From NCBI RefSeq assembly GCF_900167115.1, contig NZ_FUXZ01000004.1, positions 62,001-126,000 of the forward strand: a stretch of 64,000 nucleotides of DNA, given 5' to 3'. The stretch is from Eubacterium uniforme. Its GTDB lineage: Bacteria; Bacillota; Clostridia; Lachnospirales; Lachnospiraceae. Below are positions 45,731-54,117 of this stretch, piece by piece (within the stretch, counting starts at the first letter, position 1; each line of letters opens with the position of its first letter). Below the pieces are notes generated by a model. That model saw nothing but the letters and a program-made list of their open reading frames with translations. It had not been told where the DNA came from and ran no database searches. Position numbers and translations under genes: made by a program.

Positions 45731-46456
45731 GCTTTCCTTTTTACTTTTTTGGCTAACAGGAAAGCACCTGGCCCGCCATACGCACAAAAGCAAGCTCATA
45801 CTTGCTTTCCTTTTTCACTTTTTTGGTCAATAGGAAAGCACCTGGCCCGCCATACGCACAAAAGCAAGCTCATACTTGCTTTCCTTTTTCACTTTTTTGG
45901 TCAATAGGAAAGCACCTGGCCCGCCATACGCACAAAAGCAAGCTCATACTTGCTTTCCTTTTTCACTTTTTTGGTCAATAGGAAAGCATCTAGTCGGCCT
46001 CCACACACAAAAGCAAGCTCATACTTGCTTTCCTTTTTACTTTTTCGGCTAATAGGAAAGCATCTAGCCTGCCATACACACAAAAGCAAGCTCATACTTG
46101 CTTTCCTTTTCACGTTTTCGGCTAAAAAGAAAGCATTTGGCCTGCTACACTTACAAAAGCAAGCTCCAACTTGCTTTCCTTTTCACTTTTTTGGCTAATA
46201 GGAAAGCATCTGGCTACCTCCACACACATAAGCAAGCTCCAACTTGCTTTCCTTTTTACTTTTTCGGCTAATAGGAAAGCACCTGGCCCGCCATACGCAC
46301 AAAAGCAAGCTCATACTTGCTTTCCTTTTTACATTTTTTGGCTAATAGGAAAGCATCTAGTCGGCCTCCACACACAAAAGCAAGCTCTAACTTGCTTTCT
46401 TTTTCACTTTTTTGGCTAATAGGAAAGCATCTAGCCGGCCTCCACTCACAAAAGCA
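45731..46456 (+). repeat. ten-copy 73-75 bp tandem array of terminator-like hairpins
   Basis: Ten units begin GCTTTCC at 45731, 45804, 45878, 45952, 46027, 46100, 46173, 46246, 46319 and 46394. The first few are nearly identical and later ones vary. Each unit junction holds AAAGCAAG-ctcata-CTTGCTTT followed by a T-rich run on plus. A second pairing, TGCTTTCC with GGAAAGCA, overlaps it. The array lies between convergent genes, and the hairpin recurs singly at 48227-48254 as the araC terminator. Confidence 0.92.
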
Positions 46457-46460
46457 TAAT

Positions 46461-46494
46461 AAAACCCAAGACAGAATACTCTGTCCTGGGTTTT
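46461..46494. terminator. bidirectional terminator after the repeat array
   Basis: AAAACCCA-GACAG pairs with CTGTC-TGGGTTTT, with one unpaired base on each side. It lies 30 bases past the nhaC stop. Confidence 0.85.
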
Positions 46495-46523
46495 ACTCAA
46501 TCTATATTTTAATCAATCATCTT

Positions 46524-48131
46524 CTAATCATTATTCATCTTTCTCTCAGCGCCTTCAGCATCTTCACGTTTCTTTAACACTAACATAACTAATGCAAGCA
46601 TTACTACACCTGCAATAAGTGAAATCCAAGGATTCTTTACGATACCTGCAATGATGTATGTAACGAATGAAACTGCTGCAACTGTAAACGCATATGGAAG
46701 CTGTGTTTCAACATGTCTAATGTGAACACACTGTGCACCAGCCGATGACATAATCGTTGTATCTGAAATTGGTGAGCAGTGATCACCACAAACTGCACCA
46801 GCCATACAAGCTGAAATTGAAATAATCATCATAGTGTAATCTGAGCTTTGGAAACAGTTTACAACTATTGGAATAAGAATACCGAATGTTCCCCAAGATG
46901 TACCAGTTGCAAAAGATAATCCAATTGCAATTAAGAATATAATTGCTGGTAAAAACATCTTAAATCCTGCTGCTGAATCACCTACAATTCCTGCCACGTA
47001 TGGTGCAGCACCAAGTGCATCTGTCATTGCCTTAAGCGACCAAGCAAATGTCAAAATAAGAATCGCAGGAACCATCTGCTTAAAGCCTTCAGGTAAGCAG
47101 TTCATGCATTCCTCAAAAGTAATCACACGTCTAATTAAGTAAAATACAATTGTAATCATAAGTGCAACTGATGAACCAAGCACAAGACCGATTGAAGCAT
47201 CTGAATTAGCAAATGCATCGATAAAGCTTTCACCCTTAAAGAATCCACCAGTATAAATCATACCAACTGTACAACATCCGATAAGAAGAATAATAGGAAT
47301 AATCATATCAACAACCTTGCCCTTTTTCTTCTCATCCTTTTTATCATCTTCAACAATCTTATCAGTCCAGTAATCGTCGCTTTCAGCACTCTTTTCAAAC
47401 GCTCTCATCGGGCCATATGAAATCTTACCCTTAACAAGAATAAGCATCATAACAATTGTAAACAACGCATAGAAGTTATATGGAATTGCCTTAATGAAAA
47501 TATGCATTCCATTCTCTCCTTTAACAAATCCCGAAACAGCTGCAGCCCAAGATGAAATTGGAGCGATTATACAAACAGGAGCCGCCGTTGCATCTATTAA
47601 GTAAGCAAGTTTCTCCCTACTAATCTTCTGCTTATCTGTTATAGGTCTCATAACAGAACCAACTGTAAGACAGTTAAAATAATCATCAATAAAAATCAAA
47701 CATCCAAGTGCAATTGTTGCAAGTTGAACACCAACCTTACTCTTAACATGACTAGTAGCCCACGCACCGAATGCTCTCGATCCCCCGGTGCTATTCATAA
47801 GTTGAACCATCATACCAAGAATTACAAGAAACACTAAAATACCAACATTCCATGAATCCGATGTCACCTTAACAATACCATCACTAAAAACATGATTTAG
47901 AGTTTTAACTGGATTAAATCTACCCCAAAACAAAGCACCTGTAACAACACCAATAAATAAAGAACTATATACTTCCTTTGTTATAAGTGCAAGAACAATT
48001 GCAATAAGAGATGGAAGCAAAGCTAAAAATGTCCCCTTAACTTTAATCTTTTCAACTCCTATTAAATACCCCATCACGCCATAAAAAACTAGTAGCGTAA
48101 CACCTGAAATTGCAAGTCGTTTCTCCTTCAT
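46524..48131 (-). CDS. nhaC: NhaC-family sodium:proton antiporter
   Basis: A 535-residue antiporter with about twelve membrane segments. Family blocks include LGCLIFIDDYFNCLTVGSVMRP, ATGTSWGTFGILIPI and GAVCGDHCSPISDTTIMSSAG. It would expel sodium, or another substrate such as malate-lactate in related proteins, in exchange for protons. The ATG at 48131 follows GGAGG by five bases; the in-frame TTG upstream precedes it. It is followed by the repeat array and preceded by the araC gene, which may regulate it. Confidence 0.92.
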   Translation of the reverse strand: MKEKRLAISGVTLLVFYGVMGYLIGVEKIKVKGTFLALLPSLIAIVLALITKEVYSSLFIGVVTGALFWGRFNPVKTLNHVFSDGIVKVTSDSWNVGILVFLVILGMMVQLMNSTGGSRAFGAWATSHVKSKVGVQLATIALGCLIFIDDYFNCLTVGSVMRPITDKQKISREKLAYLIDATAAPVCIIAPISSWAAAVSGFVKGENGMHIFIKAIPYNFYALFTIVMMLILVKGKISYGPMRAFEKSAESDDYWTDKIVEDDKKDEKKKGKVVDMIIPIILLIGCCTVGMIYTGGFFKGESFIDAFANSDASIGLVLGSSVALMITIVFYLIRRVITFEECMNCLPEGFKQMVPAILILTFAWSLKAMTDALGAAPYVAGIVGDSAAGFKMFLPAIIFLIAIGLSFATGTSWGTFGILIPIVVNCFQSSDYTMMIISISACMAGAVCGDHCSPISDTTIMSSAGAQCVHIRHVETQLPYAFTVAAVSFVTYIIAGIVKNPWISLIAGVVMLALVMLVLKKREDAEGAERKMNND

Positions 48132-48226
48132 ACATACCTCCAAGTTATATTTTCGTCCTTAAATAAATTCAAATATTATTATATCATATCCATACATATT
48201 ATTAAAATTTACACTATTAATTTGCA

Positions 48227-48254
48227 AGAAAAGCAAGCTCTCACTTGCTTTTCT
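48227..48254 (-). terminator. hairpin terminator of the AraC gene
   Basis: AGAAAAGCAAG and CTTGCTTTTCT form a perfect 11-bp stem with loop ctctca. The core is the same as in the 74-bp array. It starts one base after the stop codon; the U-run is short. Confidence 0.7.
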
Positions 48255-49196
48255 TTAAATCAACTTACTCTTCTTATCTTTCATCAACAAGAAATCAGGA
48301 ACCTTTTCAGCTGATCCCTGCCTTGCTAGTTTCTTATATTCTCTTGGTGACATAGAGTAAAATTTCTTAAAAATCTCTGACATATAACTAGCACTAGAAA
48401 ATCCAGTAATGCTGGCTATTTCTCCCATACTCATATCACTAGTCATAAGTAAATCGGCAACCTTTCTACTACGATAATGCATAACATATTCAATCGGTGC
48501 CTTACTTGTTAACTTCTTAAAAATCTGATTACACAAAGAAATACTTATCCCACCAGCATTCGCTATTTCGTTAAGAGTTATAGAATTGTTATAATTTCCA
48601 TCAATAAATAACATCATCTTCTTTAACAACTTACTATGTTCATCATCCTCGCCAACTCTTCTCATATGAGTTCTATACGCGTCTGTGTATCTATTCATAA
48701 TAAGATTCCAAATTCTAAAAAAGTTCATGGTAATATGAAATTCACTTCCAGTACAATCAAGCATTGTAGACATGATTTCCTGTAATTCTGGCGTATCATG
48801 CTCATCATTTCTAAAATGAATATATGTAACAGACTTATCTGTAATTATCGGCTTTATAGCCTTCATCTCAACATTAAATGAAGAATATAAAATTCTTGGA
48901 TGAAGAACACAAATTATGTACTGAACCAACTTTGTAGGTGGCGCAATAGAATAATGCACAACACCCGAATTAACAAATAGCACATCTCCTTTTTCAAGTT
49001 CTATGTCAACACCACCAACTCGATATCCCATGTGTCCATGGTAAACATATACGATTTCCACGTCTTCATGGTAGTGTGGAATACGTTCCCAAGTGCACCC
49101 CTTATACGCATATCCATCAAAAATATATGAAGGAAATGACTCATTATTATAGTTTACAATTTCCGAACCATCCTCTTGTTTCATGATGATTCCCAT
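48255..49196 (-). CDS. AraC family transcriptional regulator
   Basis: A regulator of about 313 residues. An N-terminal cupin-like sensing domain contains HYHEDVEIVYVYHGHMGYRVGG and GDVLFVNSGVVHYS. A C-terminal double helix-turn-helix follows, with ISLCNQIFKKLTSKAP and the signature IASITGFSSASYMSEIFKKFYSMSPREYKK. It likely senses a sugar or sugar derivative and may act on nhaC downstream or the ABC exporter upstream. The start is uncertain: ATG codons at 49196 and 49184 both have weak ribosome sites. A TTG at 49253 would include a TATAAT-like sequence and seems too early. Confidence 0.85.
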   Translation of the reverse strand: MGIIMKQEDGSEIVNYNNESFPSYIFDGYAYKGCTWERIPHYHEDVEIVYVYHGHMGYRVGGVDIELEKGDVLFVNSGVVHYSIAPPTKLVQYIICVLHPRILYSSFNVEMKAIKPIITDKSVTYIHFRNDEHDTPELQEIMSTMLDCTGSEFHITMNFFRIWNLIMNRYTDAYRTHMRRVGEDDEHSKLLKKMMLFIDGNYNNSITLNEIANAGGISISLCNQIFKKLTSKAPIEYVMHYRSRKVADLLMTSDMSMGEIASITGFSSASYMSEIFKKFYSMSPREYKKLARQGSAEKVPDFLLMKDKKSKLI

Positions 49197-49398
49197 CTTC
49201 TCTTTTATCACTATTTTATACCCGTCCTGTAATATTGTTATAGAATTATACAAAATTATGCGTTTTTTCTATGTCTATATTATATTATAATGCGAATATG
49301 TTAAAAATACAATCAGCAAATGCTTCGATATCAAAAACATAAATTAAACAAATTTGCTAATTGAATTATTAACTAAACGATTTATAAGGAGGCACAAT

Positions 49399-50358
49399 AT
49401 GAACAACGAATACGCAATAACCATGAAAAACGTATCAAAAGAATTCAAAGTTCTTAACAGACACGAAGGTCTACGCGGAAGCATTCATGATTTATTTTCA
49501 AGAGACTATAACATCGTGAAAGCTGTAAATGATATTTCAATTGAAATACCAAAAGGCCAGATTGTTGGTTATCTTGGACCAAATGGTGCCGGGAAATCAA
49601 CAACAATCAAAATGATGACAGGCGTCTTAGAACCATCCGGCGGTGAAATCACTGTTAATGGAACTGTTCCTTACAAGAATAGAACCAAAAATGCTGAAAA
49701 CATCGGCGTAGTATTCGGTCAAAGAAGCCAGTTATGGTGGGCTCTACCACTTATCGAATCCTTCAAATTATTAAAGGATATTTATATGATAAGCGACAAA
49801 GAGTATAACGAAATGATGGATTTATATAAATCACTCGTTGATATCGAACCACTACTTCACAAGACAGTAAGACAGATGTCTTTAGGCCAGCGTACACTTA
49901 GTGATATTCTTGCAGCATTCTTACATAATCCAGAGATTGTATTCTTAGATGAACCTACAATCGGTCTTGATGTTTCAATGAAAAATAAGATTCGTGAATT
50001 AATACTTGGTCTTAACAAAAAGAAAAAGACTACAGTTATTCTAACAACTCACGATATGGGTGATGTAGATGCCTTGTGCGAAAGAATTGTTATTATTGAT
50101 AAAGGTACCATGATCTATGATGATACAAGCGAAAACCTAAAATCATTCTTTGGTGCCAAAAGAAATCTTAAACTTAAAACAATTAATGGTGAATGGGAAG
50201 AGATTTCTGTTGATGATAATAAGGATGATATCATGCAGATTATCACCGATAAAAATAAAAATGGAAAAATTACAGATATTAAACTTGAGGAATTATCTAC
50301 AGAAGAGATTATTAGACATATCTATGAACACAGTAATACTCTTGAGAAAATAGGATAA
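49399..50358 (+). CDS. ABC-2 exporter ATP-binding protein
   Basis: A 319-residue ABC ATPase. Walker A is LGPNGAGKSTTIKMM (about residues 58-72), the Q-loop region is VVFGQRSQLWWALP, the signature MSLGQRTLSDI, Walker B VFLDEPTIGLDV and the switch His in LTTHDMGD. The GQRSQLWW stretch is typical of the subgroup paired with two ABC2_membrane_6 permeases, whose genes follow. The ATG at 49399 follows AAGGAGG; in-frame starts upstream lack a site. The 70-residue C-terminal extension is characteristic of this subgroup. Exported substrate unknown. Confidence 0.93.
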   Translation: MNNEYAITMKNVSKEFKVLNRHEGLRGSIHDLFSRDYNIVKAVNDISIEIPKGQIVGYLGPNGAGKSTTIKMMTGVLEPSGGEITVNGTVPYKNRTKNAENIGVVFGQRSQLWWALPLIESFKLLKDIYMISDKEYNEMMDLYKSLVDIEPLLHKTVRQMSLGQRTLSDILAAFLHNPEIVFLDEPTIGLDVSMKNKIRELILGLNKKKKTTVILTTHDMGDVDALCERIVIIDKGTMIYDDTSENLKSFFGAKRNLKLKTINGEWEEISVDDNKDDIMQIITDKNKNGKITDIKLEELSTEEIIRHIYEHSNTLEKIG

Positions 50359-50376
50359 TTTAATTACATACTCATC

Positions 50377-50395
50377 TTAGTATCAATATACTACT
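50377..50395. promoter_or_regulatory. second exact copy of TTAGTATCAATATACTACT
   Basis: Identical to 43174-43192. It lies between the ATPase stop and the permease ribosome site, 18 bases before the permease ATG. Confidence 0.45.
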
Positions 50396-50413
50396 ATCTA
50401 CAGGAGGTAAAAC

Positions 50414-51223
50414 ATGCCAATCAAAAAATATATAAGCCTTACTCGTAGTGGTATAATGGAGCAACTCCAATTTAGACTTGGAGTATTTATAACATTATTT
50501 GCTAATTTAATATATTTAACTTTGATATATTTTCTTTGGAAGTCAATATACAAGTCAGCAGGAACTGATATGGTTAATGGTATGACGTTTAATGACACCA
50601 TGATATACCTTGTTCTTGCAACAGCACTTTTTAACTTCCTTGAAATGTTTATAGTTTGGGATATGAGCAGGAGCATACAATCAGGAGAAATAATTCTAAA
50701 ACTATTAAAACCAATAAAATTTAAGCCATATATGTTTTGGTCATACTTTGGTTGTAATATAGTTACATTTTTCCTATCATTCCTGCCAACATTTATTATT
50801 ATCAATATAATAACAAATGGAGCCATTAAATTATCAAGTAATTTACTCTTATTTATACCAACGGTAGTAATGGCATTAATAATAAACTTTAATATAGACA
50901 TGTTTGTTTCAACAATCTGTCTTTACACAGAATCAACTTGGGGAATCAATATTGTAAAAGAAAGTATCGTTTTGCTACTATCTGGCGCAACAATACCTAT
51001 TGCATTCTTCCCTAAGCCATTAAAAGATATCGTTATCTATCTTCCATTTAAAGCAATTTACGATACACCACTTAACGTTCTTCTTATGAAGGATGGATTT
51101 ACAATTAATAGCGGTGTCGAGAAAATGTTATTAATTCAGCTTTTCTGGTGCGTTTTTCTAAGCGTAATTGGGAATATATTTTGGAAGGTATCAATACGTA
51201 AGATTACCGTTAACGGTGGATGA
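50414..51223 (+). CDS. ABC-2 exporter permease 1
   Basis: A 269-residue membrane protein with six hydrophobic segments, of the ABC2_membrane_6 (PF06182) type. It shows the N-terminal YISLTRSGIMEQLQFRLGVF and the central SGEIILKLLKPIKF block. It probably pairs with the second permease at 51439 to form a heterodimeric channel driven by the ATPase upstream. The ATG follows AGGAGG. Its last codons and stop (AAC GGT GGA TGA) lie inside the first copy of the 83-bp repeat, so the repeat defines the C-terminal residues. Confidence 0.9.
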   Translation: MPIKKYISLTRSGIMEQLQFRLGVFITLFANLIYLTLIYFLWKSIYKSAGTDMVNGMTFNDTMIYLVLATALFNFLEMFIVWDMSRSIQSGEIILKLLKPIKFKPYMFWSYFGCNIVTFFLSFLPTFIIINIITNGAIKLSSNLLLFIPTVVMALIINFNIDMFVSTICLYTESTWGINIVKESIVLLLSGATIPIAFFPKPLKDIVIYLPFKAIYDTPLNVLLMKDGFTINSGVEKMLLIQLFWCVFLSVIGNIFWKVSIRKITVNGG

Positions 51224-51434
51224 TTCTCCTACGGAGAATCTCTGACTCCGCTCAAAGCCGCGGAGGGCTCTTCTGATTATAAATCAGAAGTAGTAACGGT
51301 GGATGATTCTCCTACGGAGAATCTTTGACTCCGCTCAAAGCCGCGGAGGGCTCTTCTGATTTATAATCAGAAGTAGTAACGGTGGATGATTCTCCCACAG
51401 AAGAAGGTGGATGATTCTACTACAGAAGGAGGTT
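51212..51434 (+). repeat. 83-bp intergenic repeat, two full copies and partial ends
   Basis: AACGGTGGATGATTCTCC recurs at 51212, 51295 and 51378, exactly 83 bases apart. Each full unit contains three hairpins: GATTCTCC-tac-GGAGAATC, CTCCGC/GCGGAG and a TTCTGATT/AATCAGAA stem. The third copy is cut short and replaced by 25-base GGTGGATGATTCT units that end in the ribosome site of the next gene. It is GC-richer than its surroundings. Confidence 0.9.
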
Positions 51435-51438
51435 AATA

Positions 51439-52254
51439 ATGAATACTACTCAGAAAAAAAGAGATTTAAAATTCTATATGAGTATATACAAAAAAATCCT
51501 CATCCAAGATTTAAAAAGCAAAATGAGTTATAGAGCCGACTTTATAATATCAACATTCGGTATGGTTCTAACTAATGTAGTTGGTTTTGTCTCATTCTAT
51601 ATATTGTTCCAAAACTTTCCATCAATTAATGGATGGAGTTATTATGAGATGCTCTTTTTATATGGCTTCTCACTTGTAGCGCTAACACCTGTACAATGTC
51701 TTTTTGATAATAATTGGAACCTGCGATTCCAAGTTTTGTCAGGAGATTTTATAAAATACTGTTTTAGACCTATCAACATATTCTTCTACTTTATGTCAGA
51801 GATATTTGATATTAAAGGTTTAGGCCAGTTAGCATTTGGTATTGGAACCATTGTATTTGCATGGATGCATTTGGATATTCCAGTCACTCCAGTGGTGCTT
51901 ATAAAGCTTGCTATCTACCTATTTGCTGCATCACTATTTATGATTGCAATTATGAATGCATCTGCTGCAACTTGCTTTTATACTCTTGGATCAGGATATG
52001 TAATGGTAATAATGTTTAGATTTAAAGATTTTGCAAAATATCCAGCAAATATTTTCAATGCATTCTTTAGATTTTTCTTTACATTTATAATACCAATTGC
52101 ATTTGTTGCATATTATCCATCACTTGTAATCTTAAGACCGGATAGCATTCCACTTTTATCATGGTTATCACCACTTATTGGATTGTTCTTCTTTTACTTA
52201 AGCTATAAGTTCTGGATACATGGCGCTAAAAAATATAATGGAACAGGTTCGTAA
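51439..52254 (+). CDS. ABC-2 exporter permease 2
   Basis: A 271-residue membrane protein with six hydrophobic segments, homologous in layout to permease 1. It shows YRADFIISTFGMVLTNVVGF at the N terminus and VLSGDFIKYCFRPINIFF in the middle. It completes a three-gene exporter of the ABC2_membrane_6 class. The ATG follows AGAAGGAGG, which is derived from the end of the intergenic repeat. The stop codon lies within the loop of a terminator hairpin. Transported molecule unknown; family members have been linked to antibiotic or lipid-type substrates without certainty. Confidence 0.9.
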   Translation: MNTTQKKRDLKFYMSIYKKILIQDLKSKMSYRADFIISTFGMVLTNVVGFVSFYILFQNFPSINGWSYYEMLFLYGFSLVALTPVQCLFDNNWNLRFQVLSGDFIKYCFRPINIFFYFMSEIFDIKGLGQLAFGIGTIVFAWMHLDIPVTPVVLIKLAIYLFAASLFMIAIMNASAATCFYTLGSGYVMVIMFRFKDFAKYPANIFNAFFRFFFTFIIPIAFVAYYPSLVILRPDSIPLLSWLSPLIGLFFFYLSYKFWIHGAKKYNGTGS

Positions 52255-52270
52255 ACCTGTTCCATTTTCA
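52237..52270 (+). terminator. intrinsic terminator overlapping the permease stop
   Basis: AATGGAACAGGTT pairs with AACCTGTTCCATT around cgta; TTTCATTTTG follows. The TAA stop is in the loop and right arm. Confidence 0.88.
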
Positions 52271-52290
52271 TTTTGTTAATTTAATATATC

Positions 52291-53388
52291 TTATTTCTTA
52301 ACCTTAATCTTTAAAGTATATTTCTTACTACCAACCTTAACGATAAGCTTTGCACTGCCTTTTTTCTTAGCTGTAATCTTACCTTTTTCAGTAACTTTGA
52401 TAGCTTTGCCTTTTACCTTAAATGTAACCTTCTGTCCGTTAGCATTTAAAACTTTAAGTTTAACTTTCTCACCCTTCTTAAGTGTAAGCTTGTTATTCTT
52501 AATCTTATGACCTTTAACTTTGAATGTAACTTTATCAGAAACTGATTCTTTATTATCCTTAGTTGCATTTGCTGCGTTGTTTTCTACTTTTGTTTCAACT
52601 TTTTTAGAATCATCTTTTTTATCAAGATAGTAATCTTTGAAAAACTCTGGTTTCTCTAATTTATCAGGATAATCGTAATAGTATTTGCTATCTACTGTCT
52701 GTGTTACTACATGTCCATCGCCATAATCATATGTCATCTTCTCAAACGTATTAACATGAACCAAAAGGGCTGTATTCTTATCAAGGAAGAACTCTACTTC
52801 TTTCGTACCATATGGACTTGGCATAGAATATCTATATATATAACAACCATGTGGCTTAAATCTATCATCCTGACCACTTGCATCACATGAACCAATGCCG
52901 CTCTTTTCATCCCATACACCACCTGCAATGTAAGGTTCAAAAGCTAATAAATTATTAATTAAAAACTTACTAGGCTGATCACGCTTCTGAAAATCAAATG
53001 TTCCATCCTCTTTTTTGAATGCATAAACATCATAATAATTCAAATTATCAATGTATCTATGATGTTCTGGTGGCATGTTGAAGAACTGGCCATTACCTGT
53101 AGGTCTAGCATATTCGTACTGCCAATCTCCATTGATTTTACCTTCACTTTTAGCATAGTAGTTTCCAACAGTTTCCTCTTCACCATCCCTAAAAGTTATT
53201 GTTGTGTTTACCTGAGCAACAAAATACTCTCTTCCTAACAACTCGCCGTATGCTACCATCTGTGCATCCTGTGGGCTTAACTCCTCTGGAAATGGTAATT
53301 TCTCAGCAAATGCATTCGTTGGCAATCCAACAACTGCAATTAATCCTAGCGCCATTGTTCTTTTAAGCGCTTTTGTGAATTTTAACAT
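52291..53388 (-). CDS. secreted protein with C-terminal Ig-like (BIG2-type) domain
   Basis: A 365-residue exported protein with a signal peptide ending near AFA-EK. Residues about 35-255 form a domain I do not recognise, with several aromatic and acidic residues and two cysteines. An Asn/Lys-rich linker follows. Residues about 290-365 are a lysine-rich BIG2-like fold (LTLKKGEKVKLKVLNANGQ, then GKITAKKKGSAKLIVKVG). This strongly cationic end resembles the lysine-rich tails on other exported proteins here and may hold the protein to the anionic wall. It is transcribed alone, divergent from a lipoprotein gene. Confidence 0.75.
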   Translation of the reverse strand: MLKFTKALKRTMALGLIAVVGLPTNAFAEKLPFPEELSPQDAQMVAYGELLGREYFVAQVNTTITFRDGEEETVGNYYAKSEGKINGDWQYEYARPTGNGQFFNMPPEHHRYIDNLNYYDVYAFKKEDGTFDFQKRDQPSKFLINNLLAFEPYIAGGVWDEKSGIGSCDASGQDDRFKPHGCYIYRYSMPSPYGTKEVEFFLDKNTALLVHVNTFEKMTYDYGDGHVVTQTVDSKYYYDYPDKLEKPEFFKDYYLDKKDDSKKVETKVENNAANATKDNKESVSDKVTFKVKGHKIKNNKLTLKKGEKVKLKVLNANGQKVTFKVKGKAIKVTEKGKITAKKKGSAKLIVKVGSKKYTLKIKVKK

Positions 53389-53486
53389 TCTTAATTCCTC
53401 CTTATAAAATTAATTCACTCCTAATGCATAAAGCACCTTTTTGCATTATATTATAGACACTGTTAACCGTCAATAGCTAATTTGAT

Positions 53487-53515
53487 TTGCCCTAATCTAA
53501 TTATTGGTATATAAT
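53487..53515 (+). promoter_or_regulatory. predicted sigma-A promoter of the lipoprotein gene
   Basis: TTGCCC at 53487, 17-base spacer, perfect TATAAT at 53510-53515, 35 bases before the start codon. Confidence 0.65.
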
Positions 53516-53549
53516 ATAGAAAGTGTAATTTTTATTAAGGAGAAATACT

Positions 53550-53966
53550 ATGAAAAATATAAAGAAAATCATTTCACTATGTCTAATAGCAGTTCTTTCA
53601 ATGTGCTTATTAAGTTCATGCGGAAAGAAAAAAGATTATAAAAAAAATGCAGGAATTTATAAATTAAAATCAATCACTAACGGTTCTCAAAAACTTGATG
53701 AAGAAATGATAAATGCCCAGGAAGGATTTGGATTAGTATCATATATTGAACTAAAAAAAGATGGCAATGTAATTTACAGTGTTGATGGTTCTGAAACAAA
53801 AGGAACTTGGGATGACAAAGAAATCACCATAGGTGGTGAGGGGGCTAATTATAGTTTTAAAGGCAGTAATTTAAGCATTGACAAAAGCGGAATGAAAATG
53901 GAATTTAAGAAAAGTTCAAAAGCTGAAATTGATGAAATTTTAAGCCGAGCAAGTAAAGATAAATAA
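53550..53966 (+). CDS. small lipoprotein
   Basis: A 138-residue lipoprotein. Residues 1-24 form a signal peptide with lipobox LLSSC, so Cys24 would be lipid-modified and the protein anchored to the outer face of the membrane. The mature part has the pattern AGIYKL...GTWDDKEITIGGEGANYSFKGSNLSI, a beta-rich lipocalin-like fold seen in many small Clostridia lipoproteins of unknown role. The ATG follows AAGGAG. It stands alone with its own promoter and terminator. Confidence 0.85.
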   Translation: MKNIKKIISLCLIAVLSMCLLSSCGKKKDYKKNAGIYKLKSITNGSQKLDEEMINAQEGFGLVSYIELKKDGNVIYSVDGSETKGTWDDKEITIGGEGANYSFKGSNLSIDKSGMKMEFKKSSKAEIDEILSRASKDK

Positions 53967-53970
53967 AATT

Positions 53971-54024
53971 AAACCCGTGCTAACTAAGGAGTCCACAAAA
54001 CTCTTGTAGTTTACACGGGTTTTA
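53971..54024. terminator. terminator between the lipoprotein and GH43 genes
   Basis: AAACCCGTG pairs with CACGGGTTT around a 35-base interior with further partial pairing; T-run on plus and A-run before suggest action on both convergent genes. Confidence 0.75.
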
Positions 54025-54117
54025 TTATGTCTTATTGTTGATTTGCATTACCTGCATAAAGATCACTTACAGCCTGTTACGATAACTGCTTTTCATATAT
54101 CAACATATTCTATTGTT

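Noticed and set aside
45731-46456. CRISPR array.
   Set aside because: Units are contiguous and alike over their full length, with no unique spacers, and no cas genes are in the window.
45900-46577. Several overlapping ORFs of about 70-86 codons inside the 74-bp repeat array, on both strands.
   Set aside because: The repeat unit is not a multiple of three, so reading frames change at every copy. No ribosome sites or known domains are present; they are by-products of the repeat.
51212-51434. Miniature transposable element inside the ABC operon.
   Set aside because: No terminal inverted repeats of the whole block, no target duplication, and tandem rather than single copies.
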